From Enoplolaimus lenunculus (Eukaryota; Nematoda; Enoplea; Enoplida; Thoracostomopsidae): a stretch of 64,000 bases of DNA. The notes below the pieces were generated by a model. It saw only the letters and a list, made by a program, of their open reading frames with translations, had not been told where the DNA came from and ran no database searches. The stretch spans positions 62,001 to 126,000 of the forward strand of contig JASANG010002536.1 in NCBI GenBank assembly GCA_030248215.1, given 5' to 3'. The position numbers were made by a program, and so were the translations under genes. This document shows, piece after piece, positions 21,596 to 32,872 of the stretch; the first letter of the stretch is position 1, and every line of letters begins with the position of its first letter.

Positions 21596-23725
21596 ATTAT
21601 GCGTCATCCATTTTATCGTGTGCCCGCCGTGTGGAAAATTGACGCAACCATTTCCAAGTACGGTTTTGAAAAACGCTTCAAGAAGGAAATTTAATTTGAA
21701 AAAATTGGTCTAGTGGGAAATTGAGACAATTTGCAAACCGTACTAGTAAATCGAAATGATATTTTGAGTGTCGATTTCCCAATAGGGAATTTAAATAGGA
21801 CAGCAGTAGGAAATTGAGACATTTTTAAAACTTAAATAGGAAATTGATGAGCTAAATTTGCTGTCAAAAAGGAAATTGAAAAGTCACCAAAACTGCAGTG
21901 GGAAATGGGCACCCAAATTTCAGTTTCAATTTCCCTCACGGTAGCTGAAAATCAGCAGGGCAGTGGGAAATTGAAAAAATCATAAAAGCGGAAACACTGC
22001 GGTAGGTACATGACCTTTGAACTAATCGGTGCAATAATTCGCTTTCAACTATGACGGCAGGCGTTTTCGACGTCGGAAGTGAAAGAAAGATTTATGCACC
22101 AGATAGGAATATTTGTTACAAACACGCAATTCTTTTAATGCTGTCTATAATTTTGGCCAATGTATAGAACAGGGCTGTACAGGATTGTAGTGACCGTGTG
22201 TATATGTTCACCAGGACACATTATACGTCCGAAAAGAGCGAAAATTGCAGCATTTGTAAATGGACTTCAGAATTGAAGCTTTGCCACGAGATTTAATGCA
22301 AAACTACATATACATCTGTTTCGGTTCGCTCACCAGGTTTCGTCCACAGTGGGGCCGGCCAAAAAAGCTGATGCAAAACTTTTTCTAGCTTCGACCTCTA
22401 ATGGCCTCCTATTATTCCACGCCAAAACAGAAGCTCAAATATGCAAAAAGCTTCAAAATGCTAGCATTTTGGGCAAACGCCGGCTAAGGGTGGGATAACC
22501 GATCACTCAGACAAGGAATGTGTTTTTTCATTTTTTCCGGTCATAATTTTTTTCCGGAAAAAACAATCCAGGGGCGGTAACCGTAGCCCTAAGTCTAAAT
22601 CTTAGCCTAAGAAGCACTAAGTACAGGAAAAAGTGGCTCACGTTTAGGGGGCGTGATGTCTGAAGTAATTGAGCACAATTCTCGATCATGGTTCTTAGTT
22701 TTGTAAACGCCTGTGAAGTCTGTCTGGTATACATTTACGTAGTAGGGTGCAACCGGAGGTGAAAAATACCGGAGCCGGAGCCGCAGTTGGGTGAAATTAG
22801 GTAGTAAAAATGATGGCTAATTAGTTAATTTTAGCCAATATCTGCAATATGTTGTTAAGTGGTTTGGTTTTATGTTGATTTTTTGAAAAGTGACAGAAGT
22901 CAATCGAAACGAACTAAACAGATAATTTTTGCTAAATTATGCAAAACTATTAACACTCATAAATCTTCGCTCGTTTCGTCTATATTCTTAATTAGATCGT
23001 AGACACGTTCGGACATAGTAAGTTCAACGTGACTATATGCGGTTTCAGTTTGCGGGGGATACCAATTGTAATCACCAATCCTTGAATCAATATACCGTCG
23101 TACTCCATAAAAAGTAACTCCAGTGCGCGCAAAAAAATTGCTGTTCCAATTTTAAACCCAACCTCAGTAAAACTGGTAGCACAAGAAACTTGACCCCAAG
23201 CGTCGAATGACCACTAACGTCAAGATATTCAAAATTTCAATCGCACAACTTCAACCTTGCGACTTGGGTGGCCCATCAAACATCATTTCTAGAAACTCTC
23301 ATCCTAACCTTCTATTTGAACTTTGAGTTGTAAAATTTCATCCTTTTTGGGGACAATATCACAAGTGAAGTTGTAAACTGTAAATTCAATTTTCGATAAG
23401 AGGGACAATATCATTTAATTGCTAAACGTTATGCTTCTCTTTCAATTTCCACTTTGGTAATTGAAGTGTCAAGGCAAAGCGGAAATTGAATTTGGAAAAT
23501 GGCGCAATTTCCCATTGCCCTTGTTTAAAAAAGCGCTAGTGGTAAATTGAAGATCAAATAATGCTATCAATTAACTACTTGAGTTTGAAAAATCGATAGC
23601 TGTGGGAAATTGAAACAGTTTTGAAATTCCATTTCCTTTTTGAAGCGTTTTTCAAAACCGTACCTGGAAATGGTTGCGTCAATTTTCCACACGGCGGGCA
23701 CACATTAAAATGGATGACGCATTAT
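21596..23725. mobile_element. Foldback-like element 1 (~2.1 kb)
   Basis: The outer ~95 bp are inverted repeats ~95% identical (left ATTATGCGTCATCCATTTTA, right complement ATAATGCGTCATCCATTTTA, continuing through GCCCGCCGTGTGGAAAATTG). Inside each arm are irregular repeats of GGGAAATTGA, for example 21710-21980 on one side and 23390-23640 on the other. The middle holds scraps of other repeats (a TM2-like end near 22155) and no transposase frame. Long inverted arms containing short tandem motifs are the hallmark of foldback elements. Confidence 0.65.
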
Positions 23726-24186
23726 ATGCCATAACGTTATGAATTATTGTGTTAGATACCCAGTTTAACACTACCCTGAGCTAACGGCAAATTTAAATTG
23801 AAATTTTAGCTGTAATTGAACAGTGTTTAGCCAGAGTACCGCTTTACGTTATTAAAATTTAGCTAAACTAATCAATTTAAAAAATGCATAGTTTAAATCA
23901 AGTATGGACAAAGGCGTAGGCTTAGGTTTAGAGTTAGAAACCCAGTCTGCTTTTATGTGTTATAGAAGCACCGAAAATTCTATTATTTTCACGCTCAAAA
24001 TTAAATATAAAATGCTTATATCTCGCAATTTTACATTACAGATGTTCAAAATGAAATAAAAAATTACAAATTTTATCCAAAATCTTGAAAATTTTGGTGC
24101 AACCGCCATTTTTCCTTTAAAAACCCAATGAATATTTGCACGTCCCAATTGTGTTGGCAGAAAAATAAATTATCATTGAAACTTGG
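23726..24186. other. Unassigned DNA with a TTAGGC scrap
   Basis: GGCGTAGGCTTAGGTTTAG at ~23914 is a TM-type remnant. Nothing else recognised. Confidence 0.45.
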
Positions 24187-24412
24187 TCAGTTGTTACTTT
24201 TAGGGCCGTAACGGTAGGTTAAGCGTATTCCTAAACCTAAGCATTGGCCGATATTACTTTTAGGGCTGTAACAGTAGGTTAAGCGCATTCCTAAATCTAA
24301 GCCTAAGTCTAAGTCTAAGCCTAAACCTAAGCAAAATAATGTAGTCAAGAATGTAAGCCCACTCTTTTACAAAGACACCAGAAACCGGGATGGCCCTAAA
24401 CGTAAGATGGGC
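24187..24412 (-). mobile_element. TM1 element with partly duplicated end
   Basis: The end TGTTACTTTTAGGGCCGTAA...GCGTATTCCTAAACCTAAGC occurs twice in tandem (24193 and 24249), then the usual CCTAAGTCTAAGTC interior and closing CCCTAAACGTAAGATGGGCC. It is either one copy inserted in another or an internal tandem duplication. Confidence 0.75.
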
Positions 24413-24455
24413 CGAAACTTTTATACTTCAATATCTGTTTTCAGTTTCCATTTCA

Positions 24456-24634
24456 TTAATTTCGATCGCTAACCCGTTCTGTTTCCGAGTCCGTTATTTT
24501 ATTATTCTGTTTGTATTTGGCCAATACCCATACTTTGATGTACATAGCAATTATTGAAGCAATCAGCACAGTATAAGCAAGCGTCACAGTTGTCAAATCG
24601 TATTTACGTTTTACCCCAAAGCACAATATTGCAA
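24456..24634 (-). CDS. Possible terminal exon, single membrane span
   Basis: On the minus strand an acceptor-like AACTTTCAG is followed by an open frame. It encodes a hydrophobic span (TLAYTVLIASIIAMYIKVWV), then a charged tail ending SDRN and a stop. It has the shape of the last exon of a membrane protein, but I found no partner exon and recognise no family. It could be chance. Confidence 0.22.
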
Positions 24635-24759
24635 CTGAAAGTTTACCTTTGTTTATTTTTTCAACTAAAATTAACCTTGTCCAGAAACTTAATAACAAGC
24701 AAAGTACAGTTTTGCAAAAAATGCTACAGTTGAAAACAGACAGGACTGCTTTCAATTGT

Positions 24760-25080
24760 TTTCAGAAAATTATTTTTAAAGAACCTTTTATCTAAAATAT
24801 ATACATTCCATGTGTCTGAAAGAAGTTTTTTGTAGTTTCAACATTATGCGCAGTTTTTAACTCTAAACAGCATTAAAACCGACAACACTACGCCCAGCAT
24901 TTAGCGCTTAAATATAGCCCAAAGTGAATTTTGTTAAGATTGTTGATTAATTACATTTTACAATTGCGTCCGTTTATCGCTGTAAAAACTGAGAAAAACC
25001 GCAAGACAGAACTATACTTTTTTTACTTTAATGGCCGAATTAGTTTTTCAAATATTTTTTAAACCAAATAATTTTTGTTT
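24760..25080. other. Unassigned AT-rich DNA
   Basis: No feature recognised. Confidence 0.5.
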
Positions 25081-25350
25081 TAACCCCTTCTTACATTGAG
25101 TTGCCTGTAGGCAACTCAGCGCAGTGTATATACGTTAAATAGTACATATCGCATTGTGTTTAACAATTGCAACACGTATACATAGTACTAAATCACCACA
25201 AGATGTGAGAGCCCCCTCGGGCTCGAGCGTCAAGCTCCTATAGCTGAGTGGTGATGGTATACGCCTCCCACTCCAGTCACTGGAGTTCGAATCCTAGCAT
25301 AATAGTAGGTCTCAGGGGAAATAGAAAATATTCATGTGAGAAAGGGTTAA
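25081..25350 (+). mobile_element. TIR element with tRNA-like core, copy A
   Basis: Ends TAACCCCTTCTTACATTGAG and ATGTGAGAAAGGGTTAA are inverted. Near the left end TTGCCTGTAGGCAACTCA is palindromic. The interior has CCTATAGCTGAGTGGTGATG...ACGCCTCC and GGAGTTCGAATCC, tRNA A- and B-box-like. Length ~270 bp; no frame. Confidence 0.8.
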
Positions 25351-25405
25351 GCGAAGAATTTTCAGTTTACTATCTTTAAGCGAAGAATTTTCAGTTTCCT
25401 ATCTA
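25351..25405 (+). repeat. Duplicated ~27-bp flank between copies A and B
   Basis: AAGCGAAGAATTTTCAGTTT plus ACTATCT or CCTATCT occurs twice in a row. The same segment flanks copy C, so it is really the outer end of the element rather than target DNA. Confidence 0.7.
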
Positions 25406-25675
25406 TAACCCCTTCTCACATTGAGTTGCCTGTAGGCAACTCAGCACAGTGTATATACGTTAAATAGTATATATCGCACCGTGTTTAACAATTGCAACAC
25501 GTATACATAGTACTAATTCACCACAGGACGTGACAGCCCCCTCGGACTCGAGCGTCAAGCTCCTATAGCTAAGTGGTGATGTTATACGCCTCCCACTCCA
25601 GCCACTGGAGTTCGAATCCTAGCATAAAAGTAGGTCTCAAGGGAAATAGAAAATATTCATGTGAGAAAGGGTTAA
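25406..25675 (+). mobile_element. TIR element with tRNA-like core, copy B
   Basis: Nearly the same as copy A (TAACCCCTTCTCACATTGAG ... ATGTGAGAAAGGGTTAA) and in the same orientation, so the two form a tandem pair. The A- and B-box-like sequences are retained. Confidence 0.8.
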
Positions 25676-25742
25676 TTTTAGAAATATTCGATTTTGAATA
25701 GATCATTTGAGAAAAATTATCTTGAGTTAAGAGTATTGTCTC

Positions 25743-25965
25743 GGCCCATGTACTTCTATAGCCGTCCCGCCCGTGTTAAGACTATAAAAGAATAGGCTAA
25801 GATTTTATACTATTTTTTGCTTAAAGTGTTAGGCTTAGGCCATGCTTTGGTTTAGACTTCTCTGAAAGCTTACGATTAGTGATTCGGCTTACATTTAAGG
25901 CTCACGCAAAGAATTAAACCTAAACACAAGCCTAATCGTAAGCCAAAATATAATATTTTAACACT
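25743..25965 (+). mobile_element. TM-type element, diverged
   Basis: CTCGGCCCATGTACTTCTAT at the left, GTGTTAGGCTTAGGCC in the middle, and on the far side the complementary-strand run CCTAAACACAAGCCTAATCG. Right end not defined. Confidence 0.55.
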
Positions 25966-26009
25966 CCGATTCATTGCCTTTCTATAAAACAGGGGCTTAA
26001 AGTTTTTAG

Positions 26010-28035
26010 GGTGGAAAACTTATGACCGTGAGTGCATGGCAGCCACTCCTGTATGACGGCTAGGAAGTCCGCTGGTTTGGTAGGAAAAATCACAAACATA
26101 AAGTTTGCCTGGGAAAACTGGAAAGGTGGAAAATTCATAAGCCTGGATAATCCCTGGCTCGGTAGGGAAAATCTACAGTGCAAAGTGTGTTTGGAAATCG
26201 GGAACAGGGGAAAATTTAAACGCTTAGATTATGGCTGGGTTTGTGGGGAAAATCTGAAGCATAAGTTTTCTTTGCAATTCTGGAAATGTGGAAAATCTAA
26301 TATGTATAGGTTTCTCCTGGTTAGGTAGGGAAAGTGTGAAGGAAGATTCTGTTTGGAAAACGGGAAAAAGGGAAAGTTTAAACGCCTATGATTTTCTCTG
26401 GATTAGTACGTAAAACCTGAACTATAGGTGTGAAAAGTTGAAAATTTAAAACGTATAGAATTCAGGCACTTTTCTAGTTTCCTCCCACAATGGATAAGTT
26501 CCCCCGATACAATATTTCACGTATATTAAAACAAATTGTGAGACCCCGCTGCGATTTGAAGAGATACCGAACCTCCCTTCTCCCACAATAGAAAGCTTCC
26601 CCCGCCACAATCTTTCACATTTATTTAGACAAATTGTGGGACCCCCCACTTAGCGATTTGAAATGATTCTAAGCAGGATGAGCACCAAACTGTTCAAAAC
26701 TAATAATAAAATGCTCAGTGCAGCGGGCTTGGGGGGTGGCAGCCCCCCCATCCTGCTAGGTATTCCTTCAAATCGCAGGGGATGCAGGGGGCGTCAGCCC
26801 CCTGAGGACCATAACGTAAAATTGACAATAACTTTTCGCACTAGAAGCTAGATTTAAAACTGGAAACATAACATTTTATGTTACCATTGAAATAGTTACT
26901 TCCCCTCTACATTTGCTTAGTGGCAACGAAAAACTACAAAATTTCAGGAATTCAAACCCCTTGATAATCTAGGTCTCGTGGGGTAAATTTGAAGCGTAAA
27001 ATTTGTTTGGAAAACGGAAAAGTGGAAAATTAAAACGCCTAAATTTTAATGGCTTGGTAGAGAAAATCCAAAACGTAGTTCTCCTGTATGACAGCTAATT
27101 CCGCTGGTTTGGTGAGAACAACCACGAGCATAATTTTGGCTGGAAAAACTTAGACGTTTAAATTTGCTACTTTCCCCGTTTTAAACAAAACTTACGCTTC
27201 ACAATTTTTCTACCTAACCAAGGAAACCTATAAGTTTTAAATATGCCACTTTTCCCGTTTTTCAAACAAAACCTACGGTTCATATTTTCCATGCCTATAC
27301 CAGGAAAAACCTATGTATTATTGAATTTTCACTTTTCCTGTTTTCCAAGCAAAACCTTCTCTTCAGATTTTTCCTCCCAACCAAGGGAAAAGCTAGGTGT
27401 GGAAATTTTCTACTTTTCCCGTTTACAAAACAACCTACGCTTCGGAGTTTTATTATCTAAGCACTGAAAACCTATACGTTTTAAATTTTCCACTTTTCCT
27501 GCTTTTTCAAACAGAACCTTCGCTTCAGATTTTTCCTGCCATGGAAGGGAAAATCGATGTGTTTAAATTTTCCACTTTTCTCGTTTTCCACACAAAACCT
27601 ACGCTTCTGATTTTTGATCTCAAACCACGTGAAAACAAGCGTTCAGATTCCGCTTTTCCCGTTTTCCGAACCTCGCCTACACCTATAACTTTCCCTACCA
27701 ACCAAAAGGAATCACATACCGAGGCTTGAATTTTCCACTTTTCCCATTTTCCGAACCGAACCACACATCCCAATTTTCAAACCAGACCAACCTAACAGTT
27801 CCTTCTTTACCAGACCTAAAAACCTACTTTTAACTTTTTCACTTTTCCTGGTTTTCGAACGTCGCCTACACACCTCTAACTTTCCCTACCAAACTAGGGA
27901 ATATTCAGGCGTCTGAATTTTCCACTTGTCCGAGCCAAAATTATGCATGTGATTTTTCCTACCAAAACAGCTAAATTCTCAGCCGTTATACAGGAGTGGC
28001 TGCGCTGCACTCCTGGTTATAAGTATTCCGCCTTG
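26010..28035. mobile_element. Foldback-like element 2 (~2 kb) with satellite arms
   Basis: Near both ends is the inverted pair GCAGCCACTCCTGTAT-ACGGCT ... TTTGGTAGGAAAAATCAC, with further matching sequence outside it (ACTTATGACC / ACTTATAACC). The arms consist of the ~82-bp GGAAAACGGGAAA unit: forward at 26110-26450 (four units) and reverse at ~27150-27930 (about nine). A further forward copy of the end lies inside at 27088-27150. The centre (26460-26830) has a ~104-bp tandem pair and a G/C-rich block. No transposase frame. Confidence 0.6.
26460..26655. repeat. ~104-bp tandem pair inside foldback element 2
   Basis: Segments starting CCTCCCACAATGGATAAG and CTTCTCCCACAATAGAAAG each continue to CAAATTGTG-GACCCC-C...GCGATTTGAA, giving two diverged tandem copies. 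Confidence 0.65.
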
Positions 28036-28746
28036 GAAAATGGGAAACACTGTGCTATACATTGGGCCCGATTTATTATGTGCCGGGGAATTTTTTTAAT
28101 TTTTTGTGGGAAAGTAAAAGTAAACAAATAAATTGAAATTTAACAAAAAATCAGTGGATTATTTCAAAATACGTTTGATAAACGGGACTTGCATGCTTGT
28201 TCCTTCATTTCCTTAAAGCTAAGTGCGATTTAGTCTCAGAACTCTTAAAATACCGCTAATGATATAGTCAGAAAGCTATATTTGTGGTACTAAACCATGA
28301 TATATTAGTGTATTTTTCAGTTTCTTTGTTATTTTATGGTAGGTTTAGAAGATAAAAACATTAGACTACTGTTATTGCAGTGTTGTATCACGGACAATAA
28401 AAAAGCACGTTTGTCTGTGTATGCAAATGGTAAACATTTTTTTGGGGGGGGGAATGTTGAGTCGTTCTAACAAAAGTGGGTAAAATCTTAAAAGCCAATT
28501 TGTGGCATTATACAAGCTGAAGAAAAACACCCTTTTTGTCTTGAGAAACTGTAGGTTCGAGTTTGCTCTGAAAACATTTTTTTCACAATTAAATTTTTAT
28601 TTCTTAATTTTTACGCCACAAGTTAACAATTTCTTACTGTAGCTTTTACCGTTTTCATAACCATAACATCGTAAAGTTTTTCGATATGAAATATTAATAG
28701 CGCGCCTGTTCAGTACAAGTTCACCCAGAACGTTCGAGCTGCCGAT
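28036..28746. other. Unassigned AT-rich DNA
   Basis: Includes a run TTTTTTTGGGGGGGGG near 28440. No gene or family assigned. Confidence 0.5.
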
Positions 28747-28943
28747 CCATGTATAAAACACGGCCGGAACAGTAGTATAAGACTATATGCTAAGCCTAAG
28801 CCTAAGCCTAAGCCTAGGCGTATGGATGAGCCTACTCCTAAGACTAAGCCTAAGCCTAAGCAAAAAAAATAGTCTAAAGCTTAAACTGACTCTATTATAG
28901 CCCCTCCGAAAAACGATCCGGCCCTGTTCTCCACATGGGCCGA
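28747..28943 (-). mobile_element. TM2 element with long CCTAAG runs
   Basis: It holds one of the longest hexamer runs in the window, CTAAGCCTAAGCCTAAGCCT, and a second one near 28845. Ends CCATGTATAAAACACGGCCG and CTGTTCTCCACATGGGCCG are inverted. Confidence 0.85.
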
Positions 28944-29060
28944 GCTGCCTGGTAGTTCAGAGTCAAGCACCAATAGCTCATCTTTACCTCAGCGTTCCAT
29001 CTTCGATTCCGACCGTAAGGAATATAATTATTTGAATTCGTAAAATTCATGCGAGAAATG
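28944..29060 (+). mobile_element. tRNA-like element fragment
   Basis: TGCCTGGTAGTTCAGAGTCAAGC, AATAGCTCATC...CCTCAGCG and TTCGATTCCGACC are arranged as in the tRNA-cored elements. The end TTCATGCGAGAAATGG parallels TTCATGTGAGAAAGG. Only the right half remains. Confidence 0.45.
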
Positions 29061-30279
29061 GATAAATGTATTACGTTATCCATGTACTCAACTACGCATA
29101 TGAAGTCGAATATAATGAAAATAATTTCATTTTGCTTAATATTCATGGTCACACTATATAACGTGTCATGGAACGAGTTTTTTTTTGCTTGTTGCCGTAA
29201 AATATTGTTGTTTGAATTTGATTTAAGAGCTACTTTGATATTTAATAACGACTGCTACCATGCTGAGTGCGACTATAATACTCGCTCATGAGTATAGTTT
29301 CATCATGAGACCACATTTTAGAAGGCTGTGTTGGTTGAAAAATTGAATATTATGGTGTGGTTAAAAGTGTTTTATAACTTCCTACATAAAAATATCAAAC
29401 ACGCTATCGCAGGATAGCTAAGGCTAATGATTTGTTTTATACCTACAAAAGTGAAGGAAAAACACTGACACTCAGGGCGTTAAAATAGTTTTTGACCACT
29501 CAATCTAGGGCACGAAATAGACCTCCTAAATTGATTCCGAACATCGGAGACTACCGTTGAGAATCCAAAGATCAGAGATTGTGTACGCTGGGGTGGGGTC
29601 CCCCCTCAAAATTGCTGGGTGATGGCCCCTTGCGATGATCAAAATATTTTTCAAATTTTTTTGTTTAAAATCTGGTTAAGGTGGAGGCTCTCTTTTGGAT
29701 GAGGCGACCCAAAATATGGGAGGTGGCTGCTTCTGCTCTGCTTTTCAACCTTGCCTGTTTTAATCGAACACGCGGATGATCTCTGATCGCCGAGTTATAA
29801 ATGTATGATGTGTAGTGCCACCCATCCTACTTTTGCACTATATGTCAGCTTACCACGCTGATATAATGTACTGGACATATCTAGTTTAAGCATTTGTTGT
29901 CCGTTCAACAGGGCGAAAAATTAGCCAAATAGCAATCAAAAACGACACCAGTGCGTAGGCTAAATAGAGTCGGAAGCATCAGACATCATGTTTTCGCCAC
30001 GAATGGGTTATATAAAACAGTGACATCCCTCAGATGGAGAGAAAAGATACAACACCTCTAGGGAGGCACCTAAACACCCGTCTGGTTTAAAAAATTGCGT
30101 CTGGCAAAAAACCAACAAAACACCGTCCTCATCTTCTATTGCCAGTGGCATCATTTGCAACAAGCAAGATAGAAATAAATCAAACCTTTGAAAAAACCCT
30201 ATGACATCCCAGTGAATTGAATAATGAGACGTTTAAGTAGATCACCAGGTTAACATTGTTATTAATCCGTTGTCAAAAA
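29061..30279. other. Unassigned DNA
   Basis: No gene. Short frames near 29049-29291 lack support. A GC-richer stretch at 29580-29750 may be an old repeat. Confidence 0.45.
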
Positions 30280-30459
30280 TATAGAACTGGGCAGTAACAG
30301 TGGTATAAGTATGTTCGAAACCTTAACCAAAAGCATAAAGTATGAGCTTATTTCTAAGCATGAGGTATAAGCCTAAGCAAAAAATTAATCCCAACCTTAA
30401 GCTTATTCAATTTACAATCCAGCAGAAATACATTCCGCCCTTGATCTTTACATGGGCCA
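30280..30459 (-). mobile_element. TM2 element, diverged core
   Basis: ATAGAACTGGGCAGTAACAG and CCTTGATCTTTACATGGGCC are the inverted ends. The TTAGGC core has largely decayed. Confidence 0.75.
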
Positions 30460-30950
30460 GCACGTTAATTATTACACATTTCGCCTACAACTATAGCACT
30501 GTATATGCAGCAACAATATTTTATTGGATTGTGCAAAAAAAGTACAGCGGAAGATAAATTTAATTTAAATTTTTGTCATTGGTCAAGTACAATTTTTTCG
30601 CTAAATATACCGATATTTGAAAAACAATTAACGAACCCAAGTGGGTATAACTACACCCCTCCCCCCCTGCACATATCTGCCAGCGGCCATGGTTATCAAA
30701 CCACATGTACTTGTGGAAGAAATAGCCATATTTTAGCGTTTCTACTGTTGCATCACGACGCATTAGATTTCTGATAGTGAAAACGGTTTTGAGTACAAGG
30801 CAGGTTTGATTCATTATTGGTTTTATTTTCAAAATGCTCTGTGTAGACGCAGCTAAAATACTCTATTTAGATACAGCGGAGACAAGATTATACAAATTTG
30901 GGCATCTTGTTCGCTTTTTGCCTACACAGGCCTGCGTGTTTAGGCTAAGG
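30460..30950. other. Unassigned DNA
   Basis: Overlapping short frames on both strands (30505-30832) show no motif. No repeat assigned. Confidence 0.45.
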
Positions 30951-31158
30951 GGCCATTGTAAATAACAGGTGCGGAACAGTATTATAAGCATATTCCTAAG
31001 CCTAGGTTTAAGCCAAAGCCTAAGCGTAAACGTAAGAATGGAGCATATTCGATAGCCTAAGCCTAAACCTAAGCCAAGCAAAAAATAGTCTAAATGTTAA
31101 GCTTACTCTGTTCTAGTCTTACAGAAAAACGTTCCGCACCTAATCGTTACATGGGCCG
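30951..31158 (-). mobile_element. TM2 element
   Basis: GGCCATTGTAAATAACAGGT and CTAATCGTTACATGGGCCGG flank CCTAAGCCTAGG...GCCTAAGCCTAAACCTAAGC and the AGTCTAAATGTTAAGC block. Confidence 0.85.
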
Positions 31159-31290
31159 GCTAAGGCAGAGGCTTAGGTTTTGGAAAACGCTTTCCTAAAA
31201 CCTAAGTCTAAAGCCCAAAGCATTGCCTGACAATTTTCTTATGTCTAAGTCTGAGAATGAGCGTAAGCCTAAGCTTTAGTCTTTTACAGC
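31159..31290. mobile_element. TM-type fragment adjoining a TM2 element
   Basis: GGCAGAGGCTTAGGTTTTGG, CCTAAAACCTAAGTC and GAGCGTAAGCCTAAGC give mixed-strand TTAGGC remnants directly after a complete TM2 copy. Ends are unclear. Confidence 0.4.
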
Positions 31291-32011
31291 CCTAATATGT
31301 TTATTTCGGCAGTGGTGTTTGGTCTGTGAATAGAGGTCCGGACAAGATGCCATATAGGATTTGTTACCAGCTTGTGTAGCATGTGAGAAAATTTATTTAG
31401 ACTTTAGATTTTTATAGGTGAATTAGATTTAACGCAGGAAAAGGGTGTGGATTCTGGGTAGAATTGATTCAGCATAGGTTTCATTTTTAAAACGTTCTAT
31501 GTACCAGCGGTAAAGTAAAAACATATATACTATTAATTTATTTATATCGGCAATGCATTTTGTTTGTGGAACAGGGGCGTACGTACCCATGATTACATTT
31601 CGGGTGTGTCGCGACGAGCAAGCTGAGCTAGCGACAAAATTTTTTTGTCTTTAGACATCATATTCTCAAACGCGTATAAAACCTATCGCCAGATGGCGAC
31701 AGGTTTTCAAAATGATGCACTCCTGCAATTGCGAATCTCAAAATTGGCACAGTAGGTGGGATGGGGAGGGCAACTACGTCCTTTCGTCACAATATTGTTG
31801 TTTGAAAACATAAAACTTTCTGTTTTAGCAAATTAAAAACGCCCCAAGTGGGAAGTTTAGCATTTTACTTAAATTTCAAATATCACATTTTGAAGGTTCC
31901 AATGAAACTGGCAAATGAAAAATTGTTCAATTCGCCTTAAAAATTTACATAAATCGTTTTTTTACTTTAGTTATTCAGATAAATTCGACGCATTTATATA
32001 CACAATGACGC
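31291..32011. other. Unassigned DNA with one hairpin
   Basis: AAAACCTATCGCCAGATGGC and its continuation GACAGGTTTT (~31678-31711) form a stem of ~13 pairs with one mismatch. Otherwise nothing recognised. Confidence 0.45.
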
Positions 32012-32176
32012 CCTTGAAAAGAACAAGGGTGAAACATTTTTCTGCACGACAGCGTTAGAGTTTTAGCTTACGATTTAGACTAATTTTTTGCTAAGGCTTA
32101 CGTTTTGGCTTAGGCTTAGGTATAGGCATAGAAATATTTATATACTACTGTAACGGTGCTGTTCTATACATTGGCC
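32012..32176 (+). mobile_element. TM2 element
   Basis: The TM2 right end CTGTTCTATACATTGGCC is intact. TTTTGGCTTAGGCTTAGG and the TTTAGACTAATTTTTTGC block are present. The left end is eroded. Confidence 0.75.
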
Positions 32177-32603
32177 GACAATGCAATACCACAAAACATA
32201 GGTTAAAAATTACACATTTGAAAATATCACCAACGCACTGCCCTTAATCGTTTTTGAGGCGATTTCCAACCATGTGTGATATGCTAGAAAACACCTCATC
32301 GAAAACGGTTAAACCAGTATATACAACGCTAGATATTTCACCGACTAGACCTACATTACTACAACATATATCAGTTATCAATGTATGAAATCTTTCCCTC
32401 TGAAACTGGTCAAACCGACCTGGTAACTTTCGAGTTTTCGCTCTACGACAGTCCGTTTTGCATTCTTCATGGTTCAGTATTTTGTTTTCGGTTTGTTCGT
32501 GTGTCATTGTCTCAGCGTGAAACAGTATGTAGACGTGACACTGCACTGCGCTGTAAATTTGGCTCAGTTGATTATTCCACTCTGAAACCGAATTAGTTTT
32601 ATC

Positions 32604-32872
32604 TGGTTATTTCCGAGTTTAACAACAGTAACCATGGACTCGCTCTGAGTTGGTTTAATTCAGTCGTAAATAACTCAGAATGTGTTGAATTATACTTAGA
32701 ATTCTGAGTTATGAAAGATCTACCTTTTGAATTAGGTCTTTCCGAAGTCAGAATTCTGAATTGATTGAACTCTTTCTGAGTTTGATTGAACACTTTCTGA
32801 GTTAAACAACTCACCCGAAGTTCAGTCAACTCAGAGCGAGTGAATATTTACTGTTAACTCACAAATAACCAG
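32604..32872. mobile_element. CTGAGTT-rich miniature TIR element
   Basis: The left end GGTTATTTCCGAGTTTAAC and the complement of the right end GGTTATTTGTGAGTTAAC share ~45 bp that ends in ACTCGCTCTGAGTTG. The interior repeats AACTCAGA/TCTGAGTT and AGAATTCTGAGTT. It is followed to 33080 by two or three decayed copies of its right end (AATAACCAGAAATAACGTAT). A related copy lies at 35590-35840. Confidence 0.7.

Noticed and set aside
25230-25320. Functional tRNA gene in copies A and B
   Set aside because: The tRNA-like core sits inside an inverted-repeat element present several times and its acceptor arms do not close.
27397-27773. 110-codon plus-strand and 82-codon minus-strand frames
   Set aside because: They lie wholly within the satellite arm of foldback-like element 2.
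32244-32546. 100-codon minus-strand frame as a gene
   Set aside because: Composition is mildly protein-like but there is no acceptor, donor, partner exon or known motif, and an opposite-strand frame is equally open.
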